A stretch of 64,000 nucleotides of DNA from Palsa-504 sp963839095 (GTDB lineage Bacteria > Actinomycetota > Actinomycetes > Streptosporangiales > Streptosporangiaceae): assembly GCA_963839095.1 (NCBI GenBank), contig CAWIUF010000070.1, forward strand, positions 7,448-71,447. Direction: 5' to 3'. A program made the position numbers and the translations under genes. How positions within the stretch are numbered: the stretch's first letter is position 1; every line of letters begins with the position of its first letter. Under the pieces are notes generated by a model that ran no database searches, was not told the origin of the DNA, and saw only the letters and a program-made list of their open reading frames with translations. This document shows, piece by piece, positions 26,250 to 36,924 of the stretch.

Positions 26250-27293
26250 ATGGACCGGGAAGCACCGGCACGCCGTCCCGCACCGGAACCGGCCGTCCTG
26301 CCCTGCGGCGTCTTCCTCGAAGCGCCCAACGAGGTCGCGGCACCCGACTTCGGGTTGTTCCGGGACACCCTGAACCGCCATTTCTACCCCGCCCGCGTCG
26401 ACGCCCTGGACCGGCATCCGGTCATGCGCGAGCCCTGGCTGTCAGCGGTCCACCTGACCCTGACGACCCTCGGCTATGTCCGCTTCGGGACGACGGCCAG
26501 CGTCGACCCCGGCGACCTCCCGGCCTACCACGTCAACGTGGTCCTGAGCGGGACGGTTGACTCCCAGTGCGGAGACCAGCAGGCGGTCGCATCGCCGCGG
26601 GTGGCCGCCGTCTTCAGCCCCGGCCGGCATACGTCGCTGCCCCGATGGGACGCCGACGCCGCCCAGCTGTCCATCAAGTTCGAGCGGACCCAGGTGGAAC
26701 ACGAACTGGCCGGCCTGCTCGGTCGGCAGGTCGTCAAGCCGATCGACTTCCGCCTGGCCCTCCCCGTCGACAGCGGCGCCGGGCGCCGGTGGATGTCGAT
26801 CCTGTCGGCCCTGCTTCAATCGGCGGACGCACCCCGCGGTACCGCGGAACTGCGCCACCTCGAGTCGCTGGAACGCGCCCTGATCTCCGGCCTGCTCATC
26901 TCCCAGGAGCACTCCTACACAGGGCAGCTCACCTCCGACCCGCCCCAGCGCACCCCGCGAACCGCGGTCGACCGGGTTGTCGAGGAAATCCAGCGGGCCC
27001 CCGACCGCGGCTACACTGTAGCCGACCTGGCCCGCCTCGCCGGGACCAGCGCACGTAGCCTGCACTACGCCTTCCACGAACAGCACGGAACCACGCCGAT
27101 GCGCTACCTGCGCCAGGTGCGCCTGGACCGAGCCCGTGAGGATCTGGCCCAGGCCCACGGCACGGTCGCCGACATCGCCTATTACTGGGGCTTCACCAAC
27201 CTCAGCCGCTTCGCCCGCGCCTACCGCGACCGCTTCGGCGAATTCCCCGCCGCCACCCTCGACGCGGGACGAGCCCCCAGAACCCGTCACTGA
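26250..27293 (+). CDS. AraC-family transcriptional regulator
   Basis: 347 aa. An N-terminal AraC-binding-like domain (SAVHLTLTTLGYVRFGTTASV, ARRPAPEPAVLPC) is followed by two C-terminal HTH motifs: YTVADLARLAGTSARSLHYAF, and GTVADIAYYWGFTNLSRFARAYR with the usual RFGEFP end. The ATG at 26250 follows AAGGAGGTG. It is divergent from the flavin hydroxylase and CocE genes and is most likely their substrate-responsive activator. Confidence 0.93.
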   Translation: MDREAPARRPAPEPAVLPCGVFLEAPNEVAAPDFGLFRDTLNRHFYPARVDALDRHPVMREPWLSAVHLTLTTLGYVRFGTTASVDPGDLPAYHVNVVLSGTVDSQCGDQQAVASPRVAAVFSPGRHTSLPRWDADAAQLSIKFERTQVEHELAGLLGRQVVKPIDFRLALPVDSGAGRRWMSILSALLQSADAPRGTAELRHLESLERALISGLLISQEHSYTGQLTSDPPQRTPRTAVDRVVEEIQRAPDRGYTVADLARLAGTSARSLHYAFHEQHGTTPMRYLRQVRLDRAREDLAQAHGTVADIAYYWGFTNLSRFARAYRDRFGEFPAATLDAGRAPRTRH

Positions 27294-27833
27294 GGCCCGG
27301 TCCATCCTCCGGGTCCATGCTCGTATGCGGCCAGGCCAGCCGAGCCCGCAGAACCACCGCTGGACTGCCTCGCGCTTCCCCCGCCGGGCTGCCCGCAGTT
27401 CCCCTGCTGACCTGCATTTTCAGCCATTCTGTCCTGTGCCATCGAATGTGAGCCACCGGCAAGCCGCTGACCTGCAGTGGCTCAGTTCCAGTGGCAAGGA
27501 TTTGCGCGGTTGCGGGCGGTCGTCTGCCGGTGAATCTGAGCCATTTCGTCGCGGTCTGCTGACCGCTGCTGCGGAGGCGAGGCGACCTTCTCGGGCTGGC
27601 GCGTCCGGGTTTAGTGCCGCCGGTCAGGATCTTGGGTGGTGAAACCCCAGGCTCACTACGCCCGTGTGCGGTGACTCCGGGTTTCGCCACCTGCCTCCGG
27701 CTCCGGGGGTACGGGATCAACGGTACGAACCCGGGCCGACGAAGCCGGCGTCTCGGTGGACGCGGTACAGCCCGAACGTGGTGACGTCAGCAGGGCGCTG
27801 ACATCCCCGGCCCGGGCCGGGGACACTGAGGAG
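27294..27833. other. Gene-free 540 bp with IS21-like terminal motifs and an inverted repeat
   Basis: No supportable gene. Between about 27,445 and 27,565 the motif CTGAGCCA or its complement TGGCTCAG recurs in both orientations (with TGAGCCACCGGCAAG, GTGGCTCAG and AATCTGAGCCATT), and CTGACCTGCA occurs twice. The same words recur at 29,420-29,482. Repeated short motifs of this kind are found at the ends of IS21-family elements. GGTGGTGAAACCC at 27635-27647 is inverted at 27679-27691 (one mismatch, 31-base spacer). Confidence 0.5.
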
Positions 27834-29215
27834 GTGGACTGTGAGCGGGCGGAAACTCACCTGCGGCTGCTGGCCGAGGAAGAGCTGCGCCGTCCCGTAT
27901 CGGCCTGGGGCGAGCGTTTGGCCCGGGTGGACCGGGTCGCGCAGCTGCTGACGGCCATCGGTGCGCTCGATGACGAGGTCGCCGGCCAGATCGTGGCGGA
28001 CTTCGGCGTGGCCCTGGCCGCCCGGCAGGCTGATGCCCGGTACCGGCGGGCCCTGCTCGGGAGATCGCTGCGGCGGTCAGCCGGCGTGCGGTCCGGGTGG
28101 GCCATGCCGGCGAGCTCCCGGTCGCCGGCGCCCGGCCCGGTACCGGACCGGCTGGTCCGGCTGGGCCAGGTGATCCCCTTGCGCGCCGGGCCCGGCGGCG
28201 AGGTGTACCTGCTGTCGTACGCGCAGACGGAGGCCCGGACCGCAGCTGAGCCTGTTCGTGCGGTCCACCCGCCAGGACGGCCCGTCGGGACCCGAGGCGC
28301 AGATCCTGGAGCAGTTCACCGCCACCGATGACCGGGGGACCCGCTACCAGATGATGGTCCGCGACCTGGGCGGCGGCACCGACGGGTGGACTCTCATGCT
28401 CGCGCCCAGCCCGCCGCATGACCCGCAGTGGCTGGACCTGGTCACCGCCCCCGGCCAGCCCGCCGTCCGGGTCGGCCTGGCTCCCTCAGCCCGGCCGCCC
28501 AGGACGCCACGGTGACGGCCGGCCCGGTGACGGCCAGTCCCGGCGATCACGTGCTGCACGCCGTCGCGGCCCGGCTGCTCGCCAAGGCCGGCCCGATGGC
28601 TTCCCGCTGCGCCAGAGCGCGCCACGGCCGGGGCCGCTGGCCCCCGGCGCCGATGGGTTCGGCGATGTCATCGCGGCCCTGCGGGCGGCCGGCGCACTGT
28701 CCCCGCTCAGCCCGGTGCCCGGGCAGTTCGCCGCGCTCTGCGGCCGCCTGCACCTGCCCGGCCACGGCATCACCGCCCCGCCCGCCAGTGACCTGCCCGA
28801 ACCGTGGCTGAGCATGCTGGCGCACGACCGCCGCGGGCAGCCCGGGACGGCACCGGCGGCCGACGGCGGCGCCGCCGCGGCCGTCGCGCTTCCCGGACTC
28901 GAAGGGATCACGCTCGCGATCCTCGGCCTGCACAACTGCCAGGGCCGCACCGTCGTGCACATGCACGCCAGCGGACCGATGAGCCAGGTGAGCTACACCC
29001 CGGCCCAGCTGTATTACTGGCCGGTGACCTGGATTCGCGGCAACGGCGGGCGCTGGCACGCCACGCGCACCCTCGGCCAGAGCGGGATCGGCGACGGGAC
29101 CGCGCTGCGCGTGGAGGTGGTACCGCCGCTGAGCCGCGCTACGACCGGCATCGAGGTCGTCACCACCGGGCGTTCGGCCGAAGCCCGCGCCAGGCTGCCG
29201 CTGCGCTGGGAATAA
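27834..29215 (+). CDS. Hypothetical protein, about 460 aa, split by three frameshifts
   Basis: Not recognised. The coding signal moves through all three frames: CERAETHLRLLAEEELRRPV to about 28,240, then EAQILEQFTATDDRGTRY to about 28,495, then a short part, then FGDVIAALRAAGALSPLSPV to the TAA at 29213-29215. The middle part is Gly- and Asp-rich and the last part is beta-rich (VVHMHASGPMSQVSYTPAQL). There are no membrane segments. The GTG at 27834 follows GAGG. It is flanked on both sides by IS21-like terminal words, so it may be IS-borne or inserted cargo. The function cannot be assigned. Confidence 0.55.
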
Positions 29216-29643
29216 GAGCCGGCCTGGAAGGCGCCCTCAGTCGTGATAGCTGACCCGCACAGACCTGTGCCCTGGTGCATGCCCGGCGCACGGCTGGAAA
29301 GCGCGCAGGACAGCAGCCGCTCACGAACGGCTCGCGAGCGGCCGGGTGACCAAGTCAGCGACAATCGCCACCGGCAGCAGCGGACACACCAGAAGACACA
29401 CCCTCGACGGCTCAACTGAGATGGCACAAACCTGCAAATGGCTCAGACACGCTGGCAATGGCTCAGATTCGTTGGCAAAGGACACATTCCCTCTGACCTT
29501 CGTGCATGCGTAGCTCGTTTTTGTTCCCGATCTTGATCGCCCGTTTTGTCATCCTGTAATCATGATCTGCTCGAGCGTCACACCCATGCACCATCTGACG
29601 AGCATGGTAAGTTCCGCCTCGCCCGCGGGCGGTGGGTTAGCCG
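29216..29643. other. Intergenic region with IS21-like motif and oriT candidate
   Basis: At 29,420-29,482 the words TGGCTCAGA, TGGCAATGGCTCAGA and TTGGCAAAGGACA repeat, the counterpart of the motifs at 27.5 kb. Just upstream of the relaxase, GCTCG-AGC-GTCA (29569-29580) pairs with TGACGAGC (29596-29603) as a bulged hairpin in an otherwise AT-richer stretch, the position expected for an origin of transfer. Otherwise I see nothing. Confidence 0.4.
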
Positions 29644-32600
29644 TTGGCGGTTGTCGCGACCCTGAGCAAGGGCTACGACCTTGACTACATCTGGAAGCAC
29701 GTCGACCGCGGCGCGGCGAAGGACGCGGCCAGCTACTACATCCAGGCCAGCGAGAGCGGGGGAGAGCCGCCGGGCCGCTGGTGGGGCCCCGGCGCGAAAG
29801 CTCTCGGCTTCGAGCCCGGCCAGCGAATCGAGCGCGAGCCATATGACTTGCTGTTCGGCGAGCGCAAGGCCCCCGACGGCACTCAGCTGGGCAGGCCACC
29901 GAACGGCGGCCGCAAAGCCGCTGACCTGTATTCGCACCTGCTGGCCGCCGAGCCGCACGCCACCGCCGAGCGTAAGCGCGAGCTCCGCACCGAGGCCGTC
30001 AGGAAGGCCCGGCCGAGCCCTCTGTTCTTCGACCTGACGATCTCGCTGTCCAAATCAATCTCGATCTTCCATGCCTCCCTCGGCGAGAACGCCCGCCTGG
30101 CCCGCCAGGCCGGCGACAAAGAAGGCGACGAGTACTGGACCGCCCTGGTCGCCGAGGTCGACGACATGATCTGGCAGGCCGTCCACGCCGGCTTCGGCTA
30201 CTTCCAGCGTGAGGCCGGCTACACCCGCACCGGCTCCCACAACACGCGGGTCCACGGCCGGGAGACCGGCCAGTGGCACGAAGCCGACCTGGCCGTTGCC
30301 CACTGGCTGCAGCACACTTCCCGCGACGGCGACATGCAGCTCCACGTCCACTCCCAGATCGCCCACACCGCCAAGACAACGACCGACGGGAAATGGCGGG
30401 CGCCGGACTCCCTGGGCTACAACGAGCACATCGGCGCGGTCGCTGCGATCGTCTCCCAGCATCTCGAAGAAGCCCTCACCGCCCGGTTCGGCCTGGAATG
30501 GACCGCCCGCGACGACGGCCACGGCTTCGAGATCAAGGGCATCTCCGGCCAGATGATGCGGCTGTTCTCCTCCCGCCGCGAGTCCATCACCGCGGACCTG
30601 CGCGCCCGCGCCGCGCGGTTCGAGCAGCAGTACGGCCGCGCGCCGTCCCAGCGCGAGCTCGCGCAACTCGCGCAAGCATCGAACTTCAAGACGCGCGCCG
30701 CGAAAGAAGAAGCCCTGGACCTCGCGCAGCTGCACGAAGGCTGGGCGGACAAGCTCGCGCAGCACTCTCGGCGTGCGCCTGGCCTCGGTCGCGCCGTCGG
30801 TGTGGCACCACGGCGGCGACGCAGCCGCGCACACGCGCGGCCCGCGCGATCCCGGCCCGGCTCCCAGCCAGCTCGAGCTGAGCCAGGCCGCGCAGAAAGC
30901 GGTCGCGCTGGCCCAGCAGGAAAAGAGTGCCTGGACCCGCGCGGACCTGATCAAGTACCTGGGCCGGGTCCTGCCCCGGACCGGCCGGCCCCGACCGCGG
31001 CCGCCGTCCTGCTCGAGGACCTCGCCGACCGGGCCCTGCGGTCGGAGTTCGAGCCGGTCGCCTGCCTGGAAGCCCCCGAGCCAGCCGAGGTGCCGCGCAG
31101 CCTGCTGCGCGCCGACGGGCGCAGCATCTACCAGCGGCACGGGGGAGTGCGGTACGCCACGCACGCGCAGCTGACCCTGGAAGAACGCATGCTCGCACTG
31201 GCCCGCGCCGACGGCGCGCCGCGCATGACCCGCGCCGAAGCCGCGCGGGCGCTCGGCGCAGACCTGCCGCAGCTCGAACCCGCGCTCGGCGGCCGCGCGC
31301 CAGACGCGCCCGGCCCGCGCACGCGCACCGGCCTGCGCGAAGACCAGGCCGCCGCCGCGCTGTCGGTGCTGACCGACGGCCGCCGCGTCTCGGTGATCAA
31401 CGCGCCCGCCGGCTCCGGCAAGACCTGGGTCCTGGCCGCCGCCGGCAGAACATGGACCGCGGCCGGGCTCGGCCGGGTCATCGGCATCACCCCGTCCCAG
31501 TCGGCCCGCAACACCCTGGCCGCCGGAGTCCCCGAGTGCTACAACACCGCCCAGTTCCTGGGCCACCTGCCCGGCCAGCGCGGCGCCCGCGGCCCCATCC
31601 GGCTCCAACCCGGCGACCTGGTCCTGATCGACGAAGCCTCCATGGTCTCCACCCCCGACCTGACCGACATCATCACCCAGGCCGCCGCCAGCACGCCAAG
31701 GTGATCCTGGCCGGCGACACCCAGCAGCTCCAGGCGGTGGAGAACGGCGGCGGCATGTCCCTGCTCGCCGACGCCCTCGGCTACGTCCAGCTCACCGAGC
31801 CCCTCCGGTTCCGCGCCGCCTGGGAACAAGCCGCCAGCCTGCGGCTACGGGCCGGCGATGCCACCGTCCTGGCCGAGTACGACCAGCACGCCCGGATCAG
31901 CGGCGGCGCCCCGGAGCAGATGATGGACGCCGCCGCGGCCGCCTACCTCGCGCTCACCCTGGACGGCACCGACACCCTGCTGATGGCCGCCGACCACACG
32001 CTGCGCCGCGAACTGTCCCGCCGCGTCCGCGACGACCTGATCCGCCTCGGCACGTCCACCCGGCCCGCGTCCGCATCGCCGACGGCGCCGCCGCCAGCGC
32101 CGGGGACCTGATCATCTGCACCAACGACCACACCACCGAGGCGGGGGACCCGGCCGCACGCTGGCCAACGGCGACCTGCTCCGCATCGACGCCGTCACCA
32201 GGAACGGGCTGCTCGTCCGCCGCGCCCTGGACGCCGACCCGGCCACCGGCCAGCGCCGCTGGACCACCCGGCAATTCCTCTACCCGATTACCGCGACGCC
32301 GAGCTGGGCTACGCGGTCACCGACCACGTTGCGCAAGGCCGCACCGTGACCGCCGGCCTGGCCGTGATCACCGGCACCGAGGACCGCCAGCACGCCTACG
32401 TCGCCCTGACCCGCGGCACCACCACCAACCTGGCCTACGTCTTCACCCTCTCGCCCAAGCGCGCCGACCCCGTCCCCAGCCCCCGGCCCGCACCCGAACT
32501 GGCCCGCTACGACCAGATCCATACCGAACGAGCCGCGTCCCCGCCCCGGCCACCCCGCCCGCCCCCCTCGGCGAAGCGCTGGCCGTGCTCTCCGCCGTCC

Positions 32601-34004
32601 TGGAACGCGACGGCCAGCTCACCTCCGCCACCCAGGACCGGCACCGCGCCCTAGCCGACGCCGATCACCTGGCCATCCTGAACGCCATCTGGACCGCCGA
32701 AACCGCACCCGCCCGCCAGCAGCGCTACCAGGACCTGCTCACCGCCATCCTGCCGCCCGGCTACCAGCAGGAACTCAGCCACCAGGCGAAATGGCTGTGG
32801 CGGACCCTGCGCGCCGCCGAACTGGCCGGCCTGGACACCGGGCAGATCCTGGCCGCCGCGATCGCCGAACGGGACCTGGCCGGAGCCCGCGACCTGGCCG
32901 CCGTCATCGACGCCCGCCTGCGCCACCGGACCGGCTCCCTCGTCCCGCTCCCTGCGGGCTCGTGGTCGGCGCAGGTCCCCGCCATCCCCGATCCCGGACG
33001 CCGCGCCTACGTGGCCGAGATCGCCGCGATGATGGACGCCCGCAAGGACCGCATCGGCGAGCACGCCGCCAGCCAGCCCTGCCCTGGGCGATCAGCACCC
33101 TCGGCCCGGTCCCCGGCCACCCGCTGGACCGGCTGGAGTGGCAGCGGCGGGCCGCCTCCATCGGCGCCTGGCGGGAACTATCCGGCTACGACCACCCCGC
33201 CGACCCGATCGGCCCCGAACCTGTCGCCGCCACCCCCGACCTGCGCGCGGCCTGGCACGAGGCCCTCGCCGCCCTCGGCCCGTCGACGGCCCCGACGTGC
33301 GCGGCATGCCCGACGGGATGCTGCTGCACCTGCGCGACACCTACCCCCTGGAGACCGCGTGGGCCCCGCAGTACGTCGGCGACGAGCTCCGTCAGGTCCG
33401 CGCCGGCGCCTGGGACGCCCGCCTGGCCGCCATCCGCGCCGCCGCCGAAGCCCAAGCCGCCCAGCGCCGCGGCCAGCACGACGAAGCCGAACGGCAGCAG
33501 GCACTGGCCGCCAGCTACCAGGCCATGCGCGACGCCTACGCCGAACGCGAAGCCATCTTCGCCGCCGTCATGGCCGACCGGGCCGACTGGGACGCCGCCA
33601 CCCGCCACCAGCGGCACCTGGCCGTGGCCGCCGACGCCGAACTCCGCCGCCGCCACCCCGCCCGGAAGTACCCGCCCCTGCGCTCCGCCGAACCCTCGCC
33701 CTCCACCCAGGCCCAGCGCGACGAACTCACCATGACCGCGGGAGAGCAGATCCCGGCGAAAGGCCAGTGGATCAAGGACCTAGCCGCCCAGCGCCGCGCG
33801 TTCGCCGGCAAGCTGGCCGACCGGCAGAGCCAGAGAATCCCGTCCGAGGATCCCGATTACGGCGATCTCGGCCAGGCCTTCCCGTCCTGGCCGGCACCGG
33901 CCGCCGAGGCGATCTTGCAGCCGCCCAAGCCCGAGATCGAGCCATCGGAGCGGATCCTGGAACGCGCCCTAGAACCCGACCTGGACATGGAAGCCGCGGA
34001 CTGA
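29644..34004 (+). CDS. MobF (TrwC/TraA-like) conjugative relaxase-helicase, many frameshifts
   Basis: About 1,450 aa when the frames are joined. The N-terminal TrwC relaxase domain has LSKSISIFHASLG, then DLAVAHWLQHTSRDGDMQLHVH and QIAH (the three-His metal site). The RecD-like helicase has VINAPAGSGKTWVLAAAG (Walker A), LVLIDEASMVSTPDL (Walker B), KVILAGDTQQLQAVENGGG and the GYAVTDHVAQGRTV end motif. A helical C-terminal region ends in EPDLDMEAAD. At least eight one-base shifts occur (near 30,765, 30,990, 31,697, 32,060, 32,280, 32,560, 33,080 and 33,290). It should nick oriT and unwind DNA for transfer. The start is a TTG at 29644. Confidence 0.85.
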
Positions 34005-34019
34005 CGGTGCTTGTTCTTG

Positions 34020-34832
34020 TCACCCTCTGGCTATCTCGCAAATGAGGCGTGCTGAGGCGGCCGGTGACAGCGCCGATGCCCGCAGGTGCTCGAACGCCCT
34101 GGTGTAACTGGCGACGTCCTGCTGGCCGACCAGGCAGATCCCGCCGGACAGGCCGGGCAGGTATACGGCGCCCAGGTCCAGTATCTCGGCGAACCGCAGG
34201 ATGGTCGCTGGTCCGCCCGATGGCAGTCCGCAGGTGGACGGCAGTACCTGGACAACGACCCGCTTGCCAGAGGCGGCGAGTGCAGTCAGCTGGTTGTGCA
34301 TGACATCGGCATCGCCGTTCGGCTGACGCAGCGCCGCCTCCCCGATCAGGGCGGTAAGCCTGGACCGTTGCTCGCGCAGGACCTGCTGACGGGAGAGCGC
34401 GAGTCCGGGGTCTGCTTGGAATGGCGGGCTGCCGGTCACGCTGGCCCGTGTGTACTCCGGCGTCTGGAGCAGGTCCGGTATGTGCTGCGGGTCGTAGATG
34501 AAGAGGTCAGAAGCGGCCTGTTCCAGGAGGAGGTACTCGCGGTACGGTCCCGGGATCGCATCGCCGCAGTGCCGCCACCACGCGCCGCGGCTCCCAGCCT
34601 GGGCGATGGCTGCCAGGGTGCTCTGCTCTTGCTCGCTCACGCCGTATTCGGCGAGCAGCTCGCGTAGTTCTTTCGGCCGGATGCCGCGCTGGCCGGTCTC
34701 GATCCGGCTGATCTTCGACCGGTCGCATTCCAGCACGCGCGCCGCGTCTTCCAGGATGAACCCCAGGTTCTCGCGGTACCGGCGCAGCGCGGTACCGACC
34801 AGGAGCCGCCGCGCGGATGGTACTTCGATCAC
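34020..34832 (-). CDS. XRE-family regulator with DUF5753 (WhiJ-like)
   Basis: 270 aa. N-terminal helix-turn-helix (YRENLGFILEDAARVLECDR, SKISRIETGQRG) and the DUF5753 sensor region (PDLLQTPEYTRASV, VQVLPSTCGLPSGGPATILRF). This is the widespread WhiJ-type regulator of actinomycetes. The GTG at 34832 follows GGGAG. It is co-transcribed with the HATPase gene upstream (31-base gap) and converges on the relaxase. Confidence 0.92.
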   Translation of the reverse strand: MIEVPSARRLLVGTALRRYRENLGFILEDAARVLECDRSKISRIETGQRGIRPKELRELLAEYGVSEQEQSTLAAIAQAGSRGAWWRHCGDAIPGPYREYLLLEQAASDLFIYDPQHIPDLLQTPEYTRASVTGSPPFQADPGLALSRQQVLREQRSRLTALIGEAALRQPNGDADVMHNQLTALAASGKRVVVQVLPSTCGLPSGGPATILRFAEILDLGAVYLPGLSGGICLVGQQDVASYTRAFEHLRASALSPAASARLICEIARG

Positions 34833-34862
34833 GGATGGCTCCCTTTCGGTACGAGGATGGGG

Positions 34863-35270
34863 TCAGGTGGCCGGGGTGGTGACTTCGGCCCAGCAGCAGG
34901 AGCCGGCGGGCTCGCGAGTGAATCCCCACCGCTGGGCGATCTGGTTGACAAGACGCAAGCCGCGGCCGTCCTCGGCATCCGGGCTATCTCGGCGCATGTG
35001 CGGGATGCCGAGGGTGCCGTCATCACGGACATCGACGCGGATGAACGATTCGCTAACCGCGACGGTGATGGTGACCGTGGTCGCGTCGAGGGCGTGGACC
35101 AGGCTGTTGGCGATCAGCTCCGCGGCAAGCAGGAGCGCCTCATCGGCGACGGGGTGACCGTCGGTGGCCTGCCGGACGAACCGCCGCGCCGCAGCCGCGG
35201 CGCTTAGCTGCCGGGGAAAGGTACTGGTCCGGACATGCTCCGGCACTTCGGTGCCCGCTGTGGTCCTCAT
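34863..35270 (-). CDS. HATPase_c anti-sigma-like ATP-binding protein
   Basis: 135 aa. Bergerat-fold ATPase: LLLAAELIANSLVHALDATT (N box), VDVRDDGTLGIP (G1 box), and GRGLRLVNQIAQRWGF (G2 box). It belongs to the RsbW/AbaA-like group that accompanies XRE/DUF397 proteins. It precedes the XRE gene on the same strand and faces the second XRE gene across an AT-rich palindrome. Confidence 0.9.
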   Translation of the reverse strand: MRTTAGTEVPEHVRTSTFPRQLSAAAAARRFVRQATDGHPVADEALLLAAELIANSLVHALDATTVTITVAVSESFIRVDVRDDGTLGIPHMRRDSPDAEDGRGLRLVNQIAQRWGFTREPAGSCCWAEVTTPAT

Positions 35271-35365
35271 CGCGGAGGCCTTCTTCCTGCGGCGCCGAGC
35301 CGGACTGCCTGGCCTGGTACCGCATGCGACGGGATAGCTACTGAGCCTACGATAGCTCGGATATC

Positions 35366-35387
35366 GATAATCTGCGTATCGATTATC
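35366..35387. promoter_or_regulatory. Palindrome between the divergent XRE transcripts
   Basis: GATAATC (35366-35372) and GATTATC (35381-35387) form an inverted repeat with an 8-base spacer, embedded in related ATCGAT words. It lies in the 181-bp gap between the HATPase/XRE and XRE/DUF397 units and is the best operator candidate for one or both XRE proteins. Confidence 0.6.
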
Positions 35388-35451
35388 TAAGTGTCAACTC
35401 GTTGCGCCCGCGCTATTGTGAGCCGGGACAGCAGCGGCCAGGGCGGGAGGC

Positions 35452-36288
35452 ATGGACCAGACCCCGAGCACCGGCGACAGCCCGACCATCCGCAAACGGG
35501 CCCTGGCCCGCAAGCTCACCGAGCACCGCCAGCGCCGCGGCCTGACCACCACCGACGTTCAGCGCCGCCTGGGCTGGTCCGCCACCAAGCTCAACTGGAT
35601 CGAGAAAGCCCGCTGGACCGAATCCGTCACCAACTCGGTCACCGACCTGTGCGACCTGTACGAGATCGCTGGACCCGAACGCGAAGCCCTGATCACCTTG
35701 GCCCGCCAGAGCCGCGAACGCGGCTGGTGGACTAAGTACAACGACGTGTTCGGCCGCGAGGAACTCCCCGGCTGGGAAGCAGGCGCATCGCACATCTGGA
35801 CCTTCGAGACCGCCTTCATCCCCGGCCTGCTCCAGAGCCTGGACTACATCGAGCTGATCACCCGCGCCGCCGGCATCGAAGACCCCGCCGAGATCCGCCG
35901 CCACACCGAGGCCCGGAACCGCCGCCAGCACATCCTCACCCGCGACGACGACCCCTGCCAGCTGCACGCCATCATCGACGAGAACGCCCTGGCCCGCATC
36001 ACCGACCCCAAGCTGCACCGCAACCAGGCCGCCCGCCTGTTCCAGGCCGCCAAAAGGTCGAACATCACCGTGCAGATCCTCCCGGTCTCCGCTGGCGTCT
36101 ACCCCGTCACCAGCGAGCCCTTCCTTCACCTGGCCTTCCCCGGCGGCGAACGCGACATCGTCTACATCGAGACCACCATCGACAACCGCATGCTGGAAGA
36201 AGACGACGAGATCGAGCGGTATAAGCTCAAATTCGCCAGGCTCCAGGCGCTCGCCCTCACCCCCGAGCAGACCACAGCCTTCCTCTGA
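35452..36288 (+). CDS. XRE-family regulator with DUF5753 (second copy)
   Basis: 278 aa. Helix-turn-helix (RRGLTTTDVQRRLGWSATKL, NWIEKARW) and DUF5753 (FETAFIPGLLQSLDYIELIT, ITVQILPVSAGVYPV). It is only distantly similar to the first copy (34,020-34,832). A DUF397 gene follows 18 bases later, the usual partner. Together they form the known XRE/DUF397 module. Confidence 0.92.
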   Translation: MDQTPSTGDSPTIRKRALARKLTEHRQRRGLTTTDVQRRLGWSATKLNWIEKARWTESVTNSVTDLCDLYEIAGPEREALITLARQSRERGWWTKYNDVFGREELPGWEAGASHIWTFETAFIPGLLQSLDYIELITRAAGIEDPAEIRRHTEARNRRQHILTRDDDPCQLHAIIDENALARITDPKLHRNQAARLFQAAKRSNITVQILPVSAGVYPVTSEPFLHLAFPGGERDIVYIETTIDNRMLEEDDEIERYKLKFARLQALALTPEQTTAFL

Positions 36289-36306
36289 CGGCAGGTGACC
36301 AGCACG

Positions 36307-36525
36307 ATGAACCCCACCGCACCCGCTGACCTCGCAGCCGTCGCCTGGCGCAAGAGCACCAGATCCTCTGGCGGTGGCAGCAACTGCGTCGAAGTCGCCC
36401 GGCTGCCCGGGCACGTCGCCATACGCGACAGCAAGAACCCCGCAGGCCCCGCACTGATCATCACCCCCGCCGCCTTCCGTGAGCTAACGGACGGCGTCAG
36501 GCGAGGCATTACAGTGACGACGTGA
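36307..36525 (+). CDS. DUF397 protein
   Basis: 72 aa. The DUF397 signature is complete: VAWRKSTRSSGGGSNCVEVA, VAIRDSKNPAGPALIITPAA and AFRELTDGVRRG. DUF397 proteins bind or antagonise the neighbouring WhiJ-type XRE regulator. A GTG at 36295 would add 4 residues. The gene's end overlaps the end of the PIN toxin gene on the other strand by 17 bases. Confidence 0.93.
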   Translation: MNPTAPADLAAVAWRKSTRSSGGGSNCVEVARLPGHVAIRDSKNPAGPALIITPAAFRELTDGVRRGITVTT

Positions 36526-36916
36526 TTAGCTGCAACCCGTCGTGCGTGGCGAAATCCTCGAAATCCTTGACGTTAAAGGTCGCCAGAGCGAACTGGTGCG
36601 CGAGGCAGCATGCCGCGATCCAGCTGTCGTTGGCTGGCCGCGGGCGTCCCCGACTCCGGGCCGCCGCCGAAATCCTGCCCCATGCCCTCGACGTCGCGTC
36701 GTCCGAGTTCAGGACGACTACGCGGTCGAGCCATTGCTCCAGTTGTTCGCGGGTGCGCGGCCCCCAGCTGCGTATGGTCGCCCACTGCCACAGCTCGCCG
36801 ACGGTTACGAAAGTCACGCACCAGGTCATTCCGGTTAGCCTCGCATCCAGCGGGTCACCGAGCTTTCCCTTGATCACCCGGGACGCCACGTCTGTGTCAA
36901 GGACGACGTAGCGCAT
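36509..36916 (-). CDS. PIN-domain toxin (VapC-like ribonuclease)
   Basis: 135 aa. PIN fold with the acidic quartet: VVLDTDVASRVIKG (first Asp), TVGELWQWA (Glu), and NDSWIAACCLAHQFALATFN (Asp residues). It cleaves RNA with Mg2+ in typical VapBC pairs. It follows the small acidic antitoxin gene by 8 bases. The pair probably stabilises the element. Confidence 0.9.
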   Translation of the reverse strand: MRYVVLDTDVASRVIKGKLGDPLDARLTGMTWCVTFVTVGELWQWATIRSWGPRTREQLEQWLDRVVVLNSDDATSRAWGRISAAARSRGRPRPANDSWIAACCLAHQFALATFNVKDFEDFATHDGLQLITSSL

Positions 36917-36924
36917 CGGCGCGG

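Noticed and set aside
29644..34004. Programmed frameshifting in the relaxase
   Set aside because: There are at least eight shifts without common slippery sites, and the same pattern occurs in unrelated genes; error or decay is simpler.
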